NCBI RefSeq assembly: GCF_001045445.1
Contig: NZ_LFNF01000002.1
Coordinates: 496,001 to 560,000 of the forward strand
Direction: 5' to 3'
DNA from: Chryseobacterium sp. BLS98
GTDB lineage: Bacteria > Bacteroidota > Bacteroidia > Flavobacteriales > Weeksellaceae
DNA: 64,000 nucleotides
Under the pieces are notes generated by a model, which did not search any database, was not told the DNA's origin, and was given only the letters and a program-made list of their open reading frames with translations. Of this stretch, positions 44,767 to 52,666 are shown piece by piece. Each line of letters begins with the position of its first letter. Position 1 is the first letter of the stretch. A program made the translations under genes and the position numbers.

Positions 44767-45564
44767 ATGATTTCCGTAAACAAAGCATTGTACTTATCCG
44801 CTTTCAGTCTTTTTTCCTTAGCATTTGTCAGGGGACAGAGTAAGGTTCCTTTCGGCGTTGTAAAAGCTGAAGAAGGCTACGCCAATGTACGTGTTCACAA
44901 GGATGACTACAGAAAAATCGTGGACAAAATCCGGATGCGTAAAGGTGATGTATTTGTTTATGTAAAGCCTGCACCGGGAGAAACGGAATGGATCTGGATC
45001 AAATATCCTGAAAAACAGGATGAAGAAAAGCCTTTTGTGAGATATGAGAATCTTGAGAAGGAAGGAATGGTCAATAAGGGGCGTGTTGCTTTCATCGATC
45101 AGCTTCCTCAGTTCACGCCTTCAAAATCCAAGAACGGGAAATCACTTATTTTCACAGACAACAGCAATCCTAAAATACCAACTGCCCAAAGAACCAAGGT
45201 CGTTATTGATGTTTACCCTTCCAATGCCGGTTACAGAAAGCAGGAAAAAGATGCAGACGGAAAAATTCTTACCATCGATAAAGTAAAGCCATGGGGAATC
45301 AAAGATGCACTTCCTGAAGGGATGACGGAGATCAAATCCATCAGGGTTCAGCAGCCTGGAAGAGGTTCTGTTTTTGTAAGGGAAGCTATTAAAAATATGT
45401 TCCAGCCTACCATGGATTTCAACAATATCGGGGTAACTGCTCTTGATAATGATCATATCTACCTTTATATGATCAATGGTTCCGGTGAAAACAGGTACAC
45501 CACTCTCTGGACGATCAACGAAGGAAGGGTAATGAGCCAGATTATTTACAATAGTCCTGAATAG
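44767..45564 (+). CDS. Hypothetical secreted protein
   Basis: A 265-residue protein with a Sec signal peptide (residues 1-23, ending VRGQ). The mature part is rich in Lys, with VFVYVKPAPGETEWIWIKYPE and no Cys. No family recognised. Probably periplasmic or surface-associated. It ends about 70 bases before the cobalamin riboswitch. Confidence 0.7.
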   Translation: MISVNKALYLSAFSLFSLAFVRGQSKVPFGVVKAEEGYANVRVHKDDYRKIVDKIRMRKGDVFVYVKPAPGETEWIWIKYPEKQDEEKPFVRYENLEKEGMVNKGRVAFIDQLPQFTPSKSKNGKSLIFTDNSNPKIPTAQRTKVVIDVYPSNAGYRKQEKDADGKILTIDKVKPWGIKDALPEGMTEIKSIRVQQPGRGSVFVREAIKNMFQPTMDFNNIGVTALDNDHIYLYMINGSGENRYTTLWTINEGRVMSQIIYNSPE

Positions 45565-45630
45565 TTGCCGTTTTTTTCTGTAATATTCTTATTTTTGCCC
45601 TGAAAAAGTTTTAACGCTCATTCATCACAG

Positions 45631-45781
45631 AAACTGGTTCTGCTTAACGCAGATTAAAAGGGAACCGTGTGAAAATCACGGACTGTCGCGCAACTGTAAG
45701 TAACTGAAGTCTTTATCAAGGATCCACTGTGCGGGGCATGGGAAGGAGGTAAAAGATGTTACAAGTCAGGAGACCTGCCTA
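45631..45781 (+). ncRNA. Cobalamin riboswitch aptamer
   Basis: All main boxes are present in order: AAAAGGGAACC (45656-45666), GCGCAACTGTAAG (45688-45700), CCACTGT (45724-45730), GGGAAGG (45740-45746) and the terminal AGTCAGGAGACCTGCC (45764-45779). It should bind adenosyl- or another cobalamin and repress downstream expression when B12 is plentiful. The usual partners are B12 transport or synthesis genes. Here the next full gene is an acyl-CoA thioesterase, which is odd. Confidence 0.95.
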
Positions 45782-45824
45782 TTTCTTTAAACAAGAAACT
45801 TTCGCGATTGAAGTTATTGATCTG

Positions 45825-45875
45825 ATGGACTGCTTCAGGAATTCTTATGTTCCTGTCACTGTTCTGTTATTTTAA
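45825..45875 (+). pseudogene. Possible remnant of a riboswitch-controlled signal-peptide ORF
   Basis: A 16-codon ORF, MDCFRNSYVPVTVLLF, starts 44 bases after the aptamer and stops at TAA. The RNSYVPVTVLLF end resembles the start of a signal peptide of the sort found on TonB-dependent receptors, the usual target of such riboswitches. It may be the 5' stub of a deleted btuB-like gene, or a chance leader peptide. No further receptor sequence was found. Confidence 0.3.
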
Positions 45876-45876
45876 T

Positions 45877-45910
45877 ATATTTCATTTCGCATTAATTAAT
45901 AATGAAATAT
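45877..45910 (+). promoter_or_regulatory. Hairpin covering the thioesterase start codon
   Basis: ATATTTCATT (45877-45886) pairs perfectly with AATGAAATAT (45901-45910), and the right arm includes the first two bases of the start ATG at 45909. The hairpin could hide the start codon. Linkage to the riboswitch is inference. Confidence 0.45.
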
Positions 45911-46292
45911 GACTACAGAAGAAAGAATTGCAGCATCCGAAACCAGAATTTTTAAAGCGGTTTTCCCGAACACAACCAACCACTACGATACTCTTTTCGG
46001 AGGGACGGCCATGCAGCTGATGGATGAAGTTGCTTTTATCACCGCGACACGTTTTGCAAGAAAAAGAGTGGTAACCGTAAGCAGCGATAAGATCGATTTC
46101 AAAAAACCTATTCCTGCCGGAACAATTGTAGAACTGATCGGAAAGGTGTCCTATGTCGGAAAAACCAGTATGAAAGTGAATGTGGAAATCTATACGGAAC
46201 AGATGTACTCTTATGAAAGGGAAAGAGCCATTGTGGGTGATTTTACGTTTGTGGCTATTGACGAATTTAAAAAGCCGATCAGGATCATGTAA
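45909..46292 (+). CDS. Acyl-CoA thioesterase, YciA-like
   Basis: A 127-residue hotdog-fold protein. NTTNHYDTLFGGTAMQLMDEVAFITATRFA is the YciA/BFIT-type active-site helix, with Asp in MDE; VVTVSSDKIDFKKPIPAGTIVEL follows. It should hydrolyse acyl-CoA thioesters in the cytosol, probably as a hexamer. It lies about 130 bases after a cobalamin riboswitch and its start codon is inside a hairpin. No other B12-linked gene is near. A very strong terminator follows. Confidence 0.9.
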   Translation: MTTEERIAASETRIFKAVFPNTTNHYDTLFGGTAMQLMDEVAFITATRFARKRVVTVSSDKIDFKKPIPAGTIVELIGKVSYVGKTSMKVNVEIYTEQMYSYERERAIVGDFTFVAIDEFKKPIRIM

Positions 46293-46304
46293 TTAATTCT
46301 GATT

Positions 46305-46349
46305 AAAACAAGGTTTCGGGCGGCCTGCGGCCGCCCGAAACCTTGTTTT
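46305..46349. terminator. Strong bidirectional terminator
   Basis: 21-bp perfect GC-rich stem (46305-46325 with 46329-46349) and a TGC loop, flanked by A and T runs. Between the thioesterase and the convergent HD gene. The longest perfect stem in the window. Confidence 0.96.
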
Positions 46350-46373
46350 AAAAGACATTGAGTTTCTTTAAAA

Positions 46374-46964
46374 CTATCTGAGGACTTTTTCAGTCTCCAG
46401 ACTTTTACTCAATAACATTTCAAAGGCCTCACCCATTTCATCTGATGCCCTTGTGATAGCATTTTCAAGCATATTTCTGATCTGTTTTTCGGTAACGCCG
46501 GCTTCCGTCCAGCTTTTTCCTGAAGTATGAGAGTTCAGGATAAACGGCATGATACGGTCGATTGAACAGGCAAAAATAGCATCCGGGGTCTTTTCTTCCT
46601 CGAATTCAAGCCATAGCTCAAAAAATTCTGTGCGTAAAGGTTCATCCAGGATTCCAAAAATTTTCTGTGCTGAAACTTTCTCTCTTTCAAATTTTCCTAC
46701 CATTGCTTTTTCATCAAAAAGAAAAGTATCTCCCGCCTCTATTTCTACCAAGTCATGAATAGAAAGCATTCTTATGACACGTAAAAGATCAATATCTACA
46801 CGGTTTTTAGCGTATGGATAAAGAATCTGGGCCAGAATAATGATCTGCCATGAGTGTTCTGCCGTATTTTCTCTTCTGGAATCGTCGGCATTATAATTTC
46901 TTCTTTGTACATTTTTCAGTGCATCCACTGCCAGGATAAAATCGATTTCCTTCTGTATCTTCAT
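46374..46964 (-). CDS. HD domain hydrolase (YfbR-like)
   Basis: A 196-residue HD_3-type metal phosphohydrolase. AEHSWQIIILAQIL carries the first His, IHDLVEIEAGDTF the HD pair, and CSIDRIMPFILN the final Asp. The family includes 5'-deoxynucleotidase YfbR; the substrate here is unassigned. It lies two bases after the XAC2610-like gene stop on the same strand, so they are co-transcribed. Confidence 0.88.
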   Translation of the reverse strand: MKIQKEIDFILAVDALKNVQRRNYNADDSRRENTAEHSWQIIILAQILYPYAKNRVDIDLLRVIRMLSIHDLVEIEAGDTFLFDEKAMVGKFEREKVSAQKIFGILDEPLRTEFFELWLEFEEEKTPDAIFACSIDRIMPFILNSHTSGKSWTEAGVTEKQIRNMLENAITRASDEMGEAFEMLLSKSLETEKVLR

Positions 46965-46966
46965 TG

Positions 46967-47650
46967 TTAATTTTTATAATATTCGTTGATGGGATAGGTT
47001 TTAATATTCTTTATCCATTTATCGTTGATAAATTCTTTTTTAGTCACTTTTACTGTTTCACCGCCTGTTGCATCTTCTTCCAGCTCATATACTTTAAACA
47101 ATCCGCGTTGTGGCACTACCGTATATTCCGTTGTGAGATGCCAGCAGCAACCAGATTTTGAATAGGTAATCAATCTTTTTCTTTCAGAATCCGTATTGAA
47201 CATACCCAGATTTTCGTAAGCCAGAGCTGTTAATTCATCACTTAAAACAAATTGCTTCTTAGTGATATTGAATACATAGACATCATAAGAAGGTCCTCCA
47301 TAGCCGCTTTCATTTCCGTTTCTGACGGCTATATCTTCTGTTCCGTCAAAGTTGAAATCATCAAAAATCAATGGGCTCTGTTCATTATATAACTGAATGA
47401 TATTTGCGGTAGGCTTCTGGTCTTCATTCAGATAGAAGTTTAAATTCTCTGAAGTTAAGATCTGGAATGTTCGGGAAGTCTTCTTATCCAAAAGCTCAAC
47501 AGTTGATTTTCCACTGCATTCATTGTTTTCGCAGGTTTCCACGTTGATTTTTACATCATAATTCTTTGAAGCATCTTTTAATTCGAACTGGTTCTGAGCA
47601 AAATAAAAGTTTCCGAAAAGAATAAGGGACCATACTATTTTGTGATTCAT
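46967..47650 (-). CDS. XAC2610-related secreted protein
   Basis: A 227-residue protein with a signal peptide (ending FAQN). Motifs FDDFNFDGTEDIAVRNGNESGYGGPSYDVYVF match XAC2610-related proteins, which have a beta-propeller-like repeat unit with an Asp-rich calcium-like loop (DFNFDGTED). Role unknown. Upstream gene of a two-gene operon with the HD hydrolase. Confidence 0.75.
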   Translation of the reverse strand: MNHKIVWSLILFGNFYFAQNQFELKDASKNYDVKINVETCENNECSGKSTVELLDKKTSRTFQILTSENLNFYLNEDQKPTANIIQLYNEQSPLIFDDFNFDGTEDIAVRNGNESGYGGPSYDVYVFNITKKQFVLSDELTALAYENLGMFNTDSERKRLITYSKSGCCWHLTTEYTVVPQRGLFKVYELEEDATGGETVKVTKKEFINDKWIKNIKTYPINEYYKN

Positions 47651-47826
47651 CTGGGTTGTGCTTGATTTTTAATTTTTTCTGTGAAATCTCATTCAAAAGT
47701 ACAAAAATTTAAAATTTCATGACCGATTTTGATTCAATCTAAATCCAAAGGAAATTTTATATAAAAATTATCACACTGATTATCAATATTTTAAATTAAA
47801 CATTAAAATTATTTCACTACTTTGTA

Positions 47827-47858
47827 TTGCATAATACCATTTTATTTATATATCTTTG
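47827..47858 (+). promoter_or_regulatory. Promoter of the PadR-PspC operon with candidate operator
   Basis: TTG at 47827-47829, 21-base spacer, TATCTTTG at 47851-47858. The -33 region lies inside a GTATT-N4-AATAC palindrome (47824-47837), which could be a PadR binding site giving autoregulation. Operator assignment is inference. Confidence 0.55.
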
Positions 47859-47937
47859 TAATGTAAAATCGGAATAGGTTCAACTAGCTAGGAACATTTA
47901 TTCTGAAAATATAACTAATTAACAAAACTTATTAAAG

Positions 47938-48267
47938 ATGAATACTGAAAATACCAAAGCGCAAATGCGTAAAGGAATTCTGGAATTCTGTATTTTAAGT
48001 CTCATCAATCATCGTGAAATGTATGTTTCCGACCTTATCGATGAACTTAAAAAAGGAAAACTGGATGTAGTGGAAGGCACCCTCTATCCTCTCCTTACAA
48101 GACTGAAAAATGGCGAATTCCTTTCCTACAGATGGGAAGAATCTACCGGAGGACCTCCAAGAAAATATTACCAGATCACAGAAAAAGGAAAACTCTTCTT
48201 GGACGAACTTCAAAATACCTGGGCAGAACTGACAGATTCAGTAAACCAAATCACACAAAAAAATTAA
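47938..48267 (+). CDS. PadR family transcriptional regulator
   Basis: A 109-residue winged-helix regulator. MRKGILEFCILSLINHREMYVSDLIDEL, EGTLYPLLTRLKNGEFLSYRWEES and GPPRKYYQITEKGK match PadR/PadR-s1 proteins, which are usually repressors that respond to small molecules. Starts at the ATG at 47938 with the promoter at 47827. It ends 11 bases before the PspC gene, so it probably controls that operon. Confidence 0.92.
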   Translation: MNTENTKAQMRKGILEFCILSLINHREMYVSDLIDELKKGKLDVVEGTLYPLLTRLKNGEFLSYRWEESTGGPPRKYYQITEKGKLFLDELQNTWAELTDSVNQITQKN

Positions 48268-48278
48268 AAAACAAAGCT

Positions 48279-49994
48279 ATGAACAAGACACTCTCAATAG
48301 GACTCGCAGGTTTTTCTTTCACTATAGAAGAACACGCATATATAAAGCTCAGCGACTACCTGAATGCTCTTAGAAGCTCATTAGATGCTTCAGAAGCAGA
48401 AGAGGTAATGCATGACATAGAAATCAGAATGGTTGAAATCTTCAAAGATTCTTTAGGTAAAAGAGAAGTCATCAACGATGGAGATGTAGAAAGAGTAATT
48501 GCTCAGATCGGTACTCCTGAAAAGATCGAAGAGCAGGAAGAAGCTTACTATTCTGAAAAAAACAGCAATAGACAAAATACTACAGGAACTACATATTCTG
48601 ATAAGAAACAACTGTTCCGTGACCCTGAAAGACAAAAGATCGCAGGAGTTTGTGCCGGTTTAGCCGCATACTCTGGTATGGACATCACTTGGATGAGATT
48701 AATTTGGGTAGGTGCATTTCTTTTTCTTTGGGTTGCCCCTGGGTCTTCGTTTTTAATTGTCCTTTTATATTTTATTCTTTGGGCAGTATTACCTAAAGCA
48801 GAAACTGCATCAGATTTTTTGAAAATGAAAGGAAAGCCATTGAACTTTGATAATTTAAAGGAAGAATCTAGTAAAATTGTGCAATTCGCCAACGAGACAA
48901 CAACCAGAGCAGGTGAAATTTACACTGAAAATAAGCCTTACATCAGCAATGCAGGAAGCGGAATCTGGAATGTTTTAAAATATATTATTGGAATCTTCTT
49001 CGCATTTATGGCTGTAAGCAGCATTATAGGTGTATTTGTAGTCTTTGGTCTTTTCGGAATTGACTCCAACTTTCCCGGAGCTGATGAAATGAAATTTCTT
49101 CTTGATAACGATGGGCTTTACAATGTATTTTTAGCATTAATTATTGTTGGATCTTTAATTCCTGCCGTTCTTTTCAGCCTGCTAAGTATTAAGATTTTTT
49201 CACCAAAAACTAAGTTGAGAAATATCGGTTGGGTTTTAGGAGTTTTATTCTTGGCAGTAATATGTTTGGGAACATTCTTTGGAGTAAGCATGGCTAAAAA
49301 AGAAATGTTCCTGAAAGGTCATAAAGAAGATACAGAAGAAGTAGCAATCAATACACAATCAGACAGCATCTATGTTGATGTGAAGCAGGTAACGATTCCT
49401 CAGAACTTCCAAGCTTATGACGACGATCTTTATTCTGATAAAGTCTCTGTGTTCGAAAAAGACTGGGTTCATGTAGATGTAACAAGAAAAGCTGATATCA
49501 AAACTCCTTATTTAATTATTAAAAAAGAAGCGAAAGGATACAACCTTCCATTGAATGTAAACGTTCCTGTAGAAATTGTAAACAACAAAATAATTCTTCC
49601 GAACTACGTAAAATATCCTTACGAGCACAGATTCAGAGATTACAGCATCAATTATGAATTGGTAGTTCCGATAAAAACAGTGGTAATTCCTTCAAAACAT
49701 GACAGAATCGATTTTGACGGAGACCTGAACGGTGACGGAATCAACGATGACGATCAGGATAAAGATGAAAACGGAAACATCACCATAGAAAAAAATAAAA
49801 TTTCTGTAAATGGTTCTACTATTGAATATAACTCTGATGATAAAGACAGCCTGATCATCAACGGGAAAAAAGTTCCGAAAGCCAAGGCTGACCAGGTCAT
49901 TGATTCCATGAAGTCTACCATCAAAAAAATGAACAAAAACGTAGACATCAAAATCAAAGACGGAAAAGACGAAATTTCCATACAAACTAAATAA
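48279..49994 (+). CDS. PspC domain-containing membrane protein
   Basis: A 571-residue protein from the ATG at 48279; a longer in-frame reading from 48132 runs through the PadR gene and is rejected. N-terminal soluble helix region (about 1-85, LSDYLNALRSSLDASEAEEVMHD, HAAS-like), then PspC with LFRDPERQKIAGVCAGLAAYSG, and several membrane helices to about residue 340. The C-terminal part is soluble with an Asp-rich stretch (about 478-499, DFDGDLNGDGINDDD) that looks calcium-binding. With the adjacent PadR gene it probably forms an envelope-stress pair. Confidence 0.88.
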   Translation: MNKTLSIGLAGFSFTIEEHAYIKLSDYLNALRSSLDASEAEEVMHDIEIRMVEIFKDSLGKREVINDGDVERVIAQIGTPEKIEEQEEAYYSEKNSNRQNTTGTTYSDKKQLFRDPERQKIAGVCAGLAAYSGMDITWMRLIWVGAFLFLWVAPGSSFLIVLLYFILWAVLPKAETASDFLKMKGKPLNFDNLKEESSKIVQFANETTTRAGEIYTENKPYISNAGSGIWNVLKYIIGIFFAFMAVSSIIGVFVVFGLFGIDSNFPGADEMKFLLDNDGLYNVFLALIIVGSLIPAVLFSLLSIKIFSPKTKLRNIGWVLGVLFLAVICLGTFFGVSMAKKEMFLKGHKEDTEEVAINTQSDSIYVDVKQVTIPQNFQAYDDDLYSDKVSVFEKDWVHVDVTRKADIKTPYLIIKKEAKGYNLPLNVNVPVEIVNNKIILPNYVKYPYEHRFRDYSINYELVVPIKTVVIPSKHDRIDFDGDLNGDGINDDDQDKDENGNITIEKNKISVNGSTIEYNSDDKDSLIINGKKVPKAKADQVIDSMKSTIKKMNKNVDIKIKDGKDEISIQTK

Positions 49995-50001
49995 TTAACT
50001 T

Positions 50002-50086
50002 CAGAGAGTGCAGAAGGTGTGAATGGAGGGCAACCGTTTGAAATTCACACTCTTCTTCTCTCAGAGATTACAAAAAAATATCATTA
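50002..50086 (+). terminator. Long hairpin after the PspC gene
   Basis: GTGTGAAT (in the left arm, near 50020) pairs with ATTCACAC (near 50041-50050), extended by AGAGAG...CTCTC arms with several mismatches, then an A-rich tail. It likely ends the PadR-PspC transcript, but could also be a dispersed repeat. Confidence 0.45.
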
Positions 50087-50168
50087 TTTAGTTCGCTATG
50101 TTAAAAAAATGTTATACATTCGTATAGTTAAAAAATAATTAGCCAAATCATTAAAAAACACCTTAACC

Positions 50169-50231
50169 ATGGTACAAGTTGCATTAGAAATTGTTATGAA
50201 GATCGTAGATTTAATCAGCGGTTTGTTTTAA
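50169..50231 (+). CDS. Hydrophobic 20-residue micro-ORF
   Basis: ATG-to-TAA ORF MVQVALEIVMKIVDLISGLF. It is an amphipathic-looking helix with acidic and basic residues on one face. A perfect 11-bp hairpin with a T tail (50258-50287) follows, arguing that a short transcript ends here. No RBS, as expected in this group. The peptide could be a membrane-active or toxin-like small protein, or a leader. Length and lack of homologs in mind make this tentative. Confidence 0.45.
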   Translation: MVQVALEIVMKIVDLISGLF

Positions 50232-50256
50232 GAGCGATAATATTTCAATATATTTG
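50223..50256 (+). promoter_or_regulatory. Promoter of the acyltransferase gene
   Basis: TTG (50223-50225), 23-base spacer, TATATTTG (50249-50256). It overlaps the micro-ORF stop, and the new RNA would begin inside the hairpin at 50258-50284. Confidence 0.5.
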
Positions 50257-50257
50257 T

Positions 50258-50287
50258 AAAGTATAACCAAATTGGTTATACTTTTTT
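50258..50287 (+). terminator. Terminator after the micro-ORF
   Basis: AAAGTATAACC/GGTTATACTTT with AAATT loop and a T tail. Confidence 0.8.
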
Positions 50288-50306
50288 GTTTTTAATCTAA
50301 AGCTAT

Positions 50307-50909
50307 ATGAAAAAACTGATAGGTAAACTGATGTTAAAGATGTTGGGCTGGAAAGTCGTGCTACAAGGCGATGCAAAAAGTCTGAACCGATGTATCCTTG
50401 TGGTGGCACCCCATACCCACAACATGGAATATCTGTTAGGAAATCTTGCCTACTGGTCTTTAGAAAAGCCTTTGAAAATTATCATTAAAGACGCCCACAC
50501 CAAAGCATGGTACGGAAGTGTTGTAAAAGGGCTTGGAGGTATTGGTATCGACAGAAGCCAGAAAAACGACCTGGTGAATTTTGTTGCCAAGCAATTCGAA
50601 AAGGAAGACTTCAGTCTTGTTATTACTCCTGAAGGAACCCGAAGCTGGGTACCGAAGTGGAGAAAAGGATTCTATCATATGGCCCTGGCTGCAAAAGTTC
50701 CCATTGTGCTGGCTGCAGGTGATTTCAAAAGAAAAATTGTTTATCTGGGCTATACCATCCCCTACGAAAGAATTGCTTCAGTTCCGTTTTCTGAGATCAT
50801 GGCGGAGATTCAAAATTACTATGTAAAATATGACATCATTCCGAAAATTCCGGCAAACTGGAATCCGAATATCATGGGCAGCGACAACGAAGAAGAAGTT
50901 AAAAGCTAA
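50307..50909 (+). CDS. Lysophospholipid acyltransferase family protein
   Basis: A 200-residue PlsC-like acyltransferase. The acceptor motif is APHTHNMEY, where the usual HX4D is HX4E (His-Thr-His-Asn-Met-Glu). FxxR-type GLGGIGIDRS and the TPEGTRS motif are intact. It should transfer an acyl chain to lysophosphatidic acid or an analogue at the inner membrane. The substitution in motif I may alter specificity. Transcribed from the promoter at 50223-50256. Confidence 0.85.
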   Translation: MKKLIGKLMLKMLGWKVVLQGDAKSLNRCILVVAPHTHNMEYLLGNLAYWSLEKPLKIIIKDAHTKAWYGSVVKGLGGIGIDRSQKNDLVNFVAKQFEKEDFSLVITPEGTRSWVPKWRKGFYHMALAAKVPIVLAAGDFKRKIVYLGYTIPYERIASVPFSEIMAEIQNYYVKYDIIPKIPANWNPNIMGSDNEEEVKS

Positions 50910-50966
50910 CAAGATCAATTCGCTCAATCAATTATCATTTATAATTCATCATTTATCATTTATAGC

Positions 50967-51398
50967 ATGAAAGGTCAGACCAAAGAAGAGCTCCTTGCGT
51001 TCTTAAACTCCTGGGGAAACGGGGTAACATTAGCCAAAACACTTGAAATACAATTCATAGACATTGACGTTGAAAATGAAACCCTGACCGCTACAATGCC
51101 AGTGCAACCAAAAGTACATCAGCCATTCGGGATCCTTCACGGAGGAGCAAGCTGCGTGCTGGCGGAAACGTTAGGTTCAAGCCTGTCTAATATGTTCATC
51201 GATGGCAGTAAATATTACGGAGTAGGAACCAATATCAATTCCAACCACCTTAAAAGTAAAAAAGACGGGATCGTAACAGCCACGGCACGGTTCATCAGAA
51301 AAGGAAAAACAATGCATGTTTCTGAAATCGAGATCAGGGATGAAAAAGGAGTACTTATCAACCATACAACGATGACGAACAATATTCTTCTGAGATAA
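50967..51398 (+). CDS. Hotdog-fold thioesterase, MenI-like (DHNA-CoA hydrolase)
   Basis: A 143-residue PaaI/DHNA-CoA-type thioesterase. HQPFGILHGGASCVLAETLGSSLSNM is the conserved active-site region with Glu in LAETLGS, and GVGTNINSNHLKS follows. Since the gene behind it is isochorismate synthase, a role in menaquinone synthesis (release of 1,4-dihydroxy-2-naphthoate from CoA) is likely but inferred from context. A hairpin terminator separates the two genes. Confidence 0.85.
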   Translation: MKGQTKEELLAFLNSWGNGVTLAKTLEIQFIDIDVENETLTATMPVQPKVHQPFGILHGGASCVLAETLGSSLSNMFIDGSKYYGVGTNINSNHLKSKKDGIVTATARFIRKGKTMHVSEIEIRDEKGVLINHTTMTNNILLR

Positions 51399-51413
51399 TC
51401 TGAATATCAATAC

Positions 51414-51448
51414 AAAAAAAGACCCAATTTTCCGGGTCTTTTTTTATT
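51414..51448 (+). terminator. Terminator after the MenI-like gene
   Basis: 12-bp stem AAAAAAAGACCC/GGGTCTTTTTTT with an 8-base loop and T tail. Confidence 0.92.
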
Positions 51449-51497
51449 TCAAAACTATAATATGAGAAATGTTTTGTTAAAAAACAGTCTTTAAATT

Positions 51498-51527
51498 TTG
51501 ACATTTTTAAGACTAGTAATACCTTTG
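51498..51527 (+). promoter_or_regulatory. TTG-N19-TACCTTTG promoter of the isochorismate synthase gene
   Basis: TTG at 51498-51500, 19-base spacer, TACCTTTG at 51520-51527. Best match to the flavobacterial consensus in this window; leader of about 70 bases. Confidence 0.8.
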
Positions 51528-51600
51528 CTGAAAGGAAAATTACCGGAAATTTCCTGTTATATTTTTCGGTCGGTGATTTTCAAAAATCTATCCACAGCTC

Positions 51601-52566
51601 ATGATTTATTTCAAACTTCCCTTCGATGAAACGGTATATTCAAATGATCAGAATGCAAACGAAGAATCCGTTCAGTTTCATTCTTTTGACCTCTTAAGGC
51701 AGATCGGTTTTGAAGGTGATATTATCAATGCTTCTGAAAAGTTTGAACAGGATATTATTACCAGTGAAAGCTTATTGAAAGACGAAAGCTTTTTTAATAC
51801 AGAAACCAGGGAAGAATATATTGACAGTCTTCATCAGGTTATTGCTGTAATTAAAGATCATAAGCTTCCAAAACTTGTATATTCAAGAAGAAATATCTTC
51901 AGGGATTTTAATCAGATTGATTTTAAAGAAAGCTTTAAAAAACTTTGTGCATCTTATCCCAATGCATTCAGATATATTTTTAATGACGGACAAAATGCCT
52001 GGATGGGAGCTTTTTCAGAAATCCTGGGAAAATTCAACAAAACAACTCATGAATTTGAAACCATGAGCCTTGCAGGAACACTTCCGGTATCTGAAGAATG
52101 GACGGAAAAAGAAATTGAAGAACAAAAACCTGTAACGTCCTATATTCAGGATACCCTTAGGAACTATTCCGGAAATATAGAAATATCAGACACTTACGAT
52201 CATATTTCGGGAAATATCAAACATTTACGGACAGATTTTAAAGCCCAAATTAATCATGAAGATCTGGACAGTCTCATTAATGACCTCCATCCTACCCCGG
52301 CAGTCTGCGGCATTCCAAAGGATTTTTGCAAAAGAAGTATTCAGGAACTTGAAAAATTTCCCCGTGAACTGTATTCCGGTTTTATTAAAGTAGAGACCGA
52401 TGAAAATGTAATGTATTTCGTGAATTTAAGATGTGCAAGGCTTTACAAAGATTCTGTACATGTATTTGTTGGTGGCGGCATTACAGCCCAAAGCAGCCCG
52501 GAAAAAGAATGGAGGGAAACGGAACTGAAATCGGAAGCGATCCTGAAGAATCTGGTTGTTTTTTAA
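51601..52566 (+). CDS. menF: Isochorismate synthase (chorismate-binding protein)
   Basis: A 321-residue chorismate-utilising enzyme, shorter than typical MenF (about 430) because the N-terminal part is reduced, as usual in Bacteroidota. MSLAGTLPVSEEW, HPTPAVCGIPKDFC, ELYSGFIKV and GGGITAQSSPEKEWRETELKSEAIL are the chorismate and Mg2+ binding motifs. It converts chorismate to isochorismate, the first step to menaquinone. A siderophore-type function is the alternative, but no siderophore genes are nearby. Confidence 0.9.
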   Translation: MIYFKLPFDETVYSNDQNANEESVQFHSFDLLRQIGFEGDIINASEKFEQDIITSESLLKDESFFNTETREEYIDSLHQVIAVIKDHKLPKLVYSRRNIFRDFNQIDFKESFKKLCASYPNAFRYIFNDGQNAWMGAFSEILGKFNKTTHEFETMSLAGTLPVSEEWTEKEIEEQKPVTSYIQDTLRNYSGNIEISDTYDHISGNIKHLRTDFKAQINHEDLDSLINDLHPTPAVCGIPKDFCKRSIQELEKFPRELYSGFIKVETDENVMYFVNLRCARLYKDSVHVFVGGGITAQSSPEKEWRETELKSEAILKNLVVF

Positions 52567-52616
52567 GGTAATGGTGGCTTCGAGAGCCTCAGCCACCTTC
52601 CATGAGAAAACAAAAA

Positions 52617-52638
52617 ACCTCTTTCCAAAGAAAGAGGT
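52617..52638 (-). terminator. Terminator after the MarC operon
   Basis: ACCTCTTTC/GAAAGAGGT 9-bp stem with loop CAAA; a minus-strand T-run follows. A second, GTGGCT/AGCCAC hairpin (about 52574-52597) follows the plus-strand menF gene. Confidence 0.85.
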
Positions 52639-52666
52639 GTGTTATATAGAATAATGTAATTCTGTA

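Noticed and set aside
48132..48278. Longer start of the PspC gene running through the PadR gene
   Set aside because: It would overlap the PadR coding sequence in another frame; the ATG at 48279 begins the conserved region.
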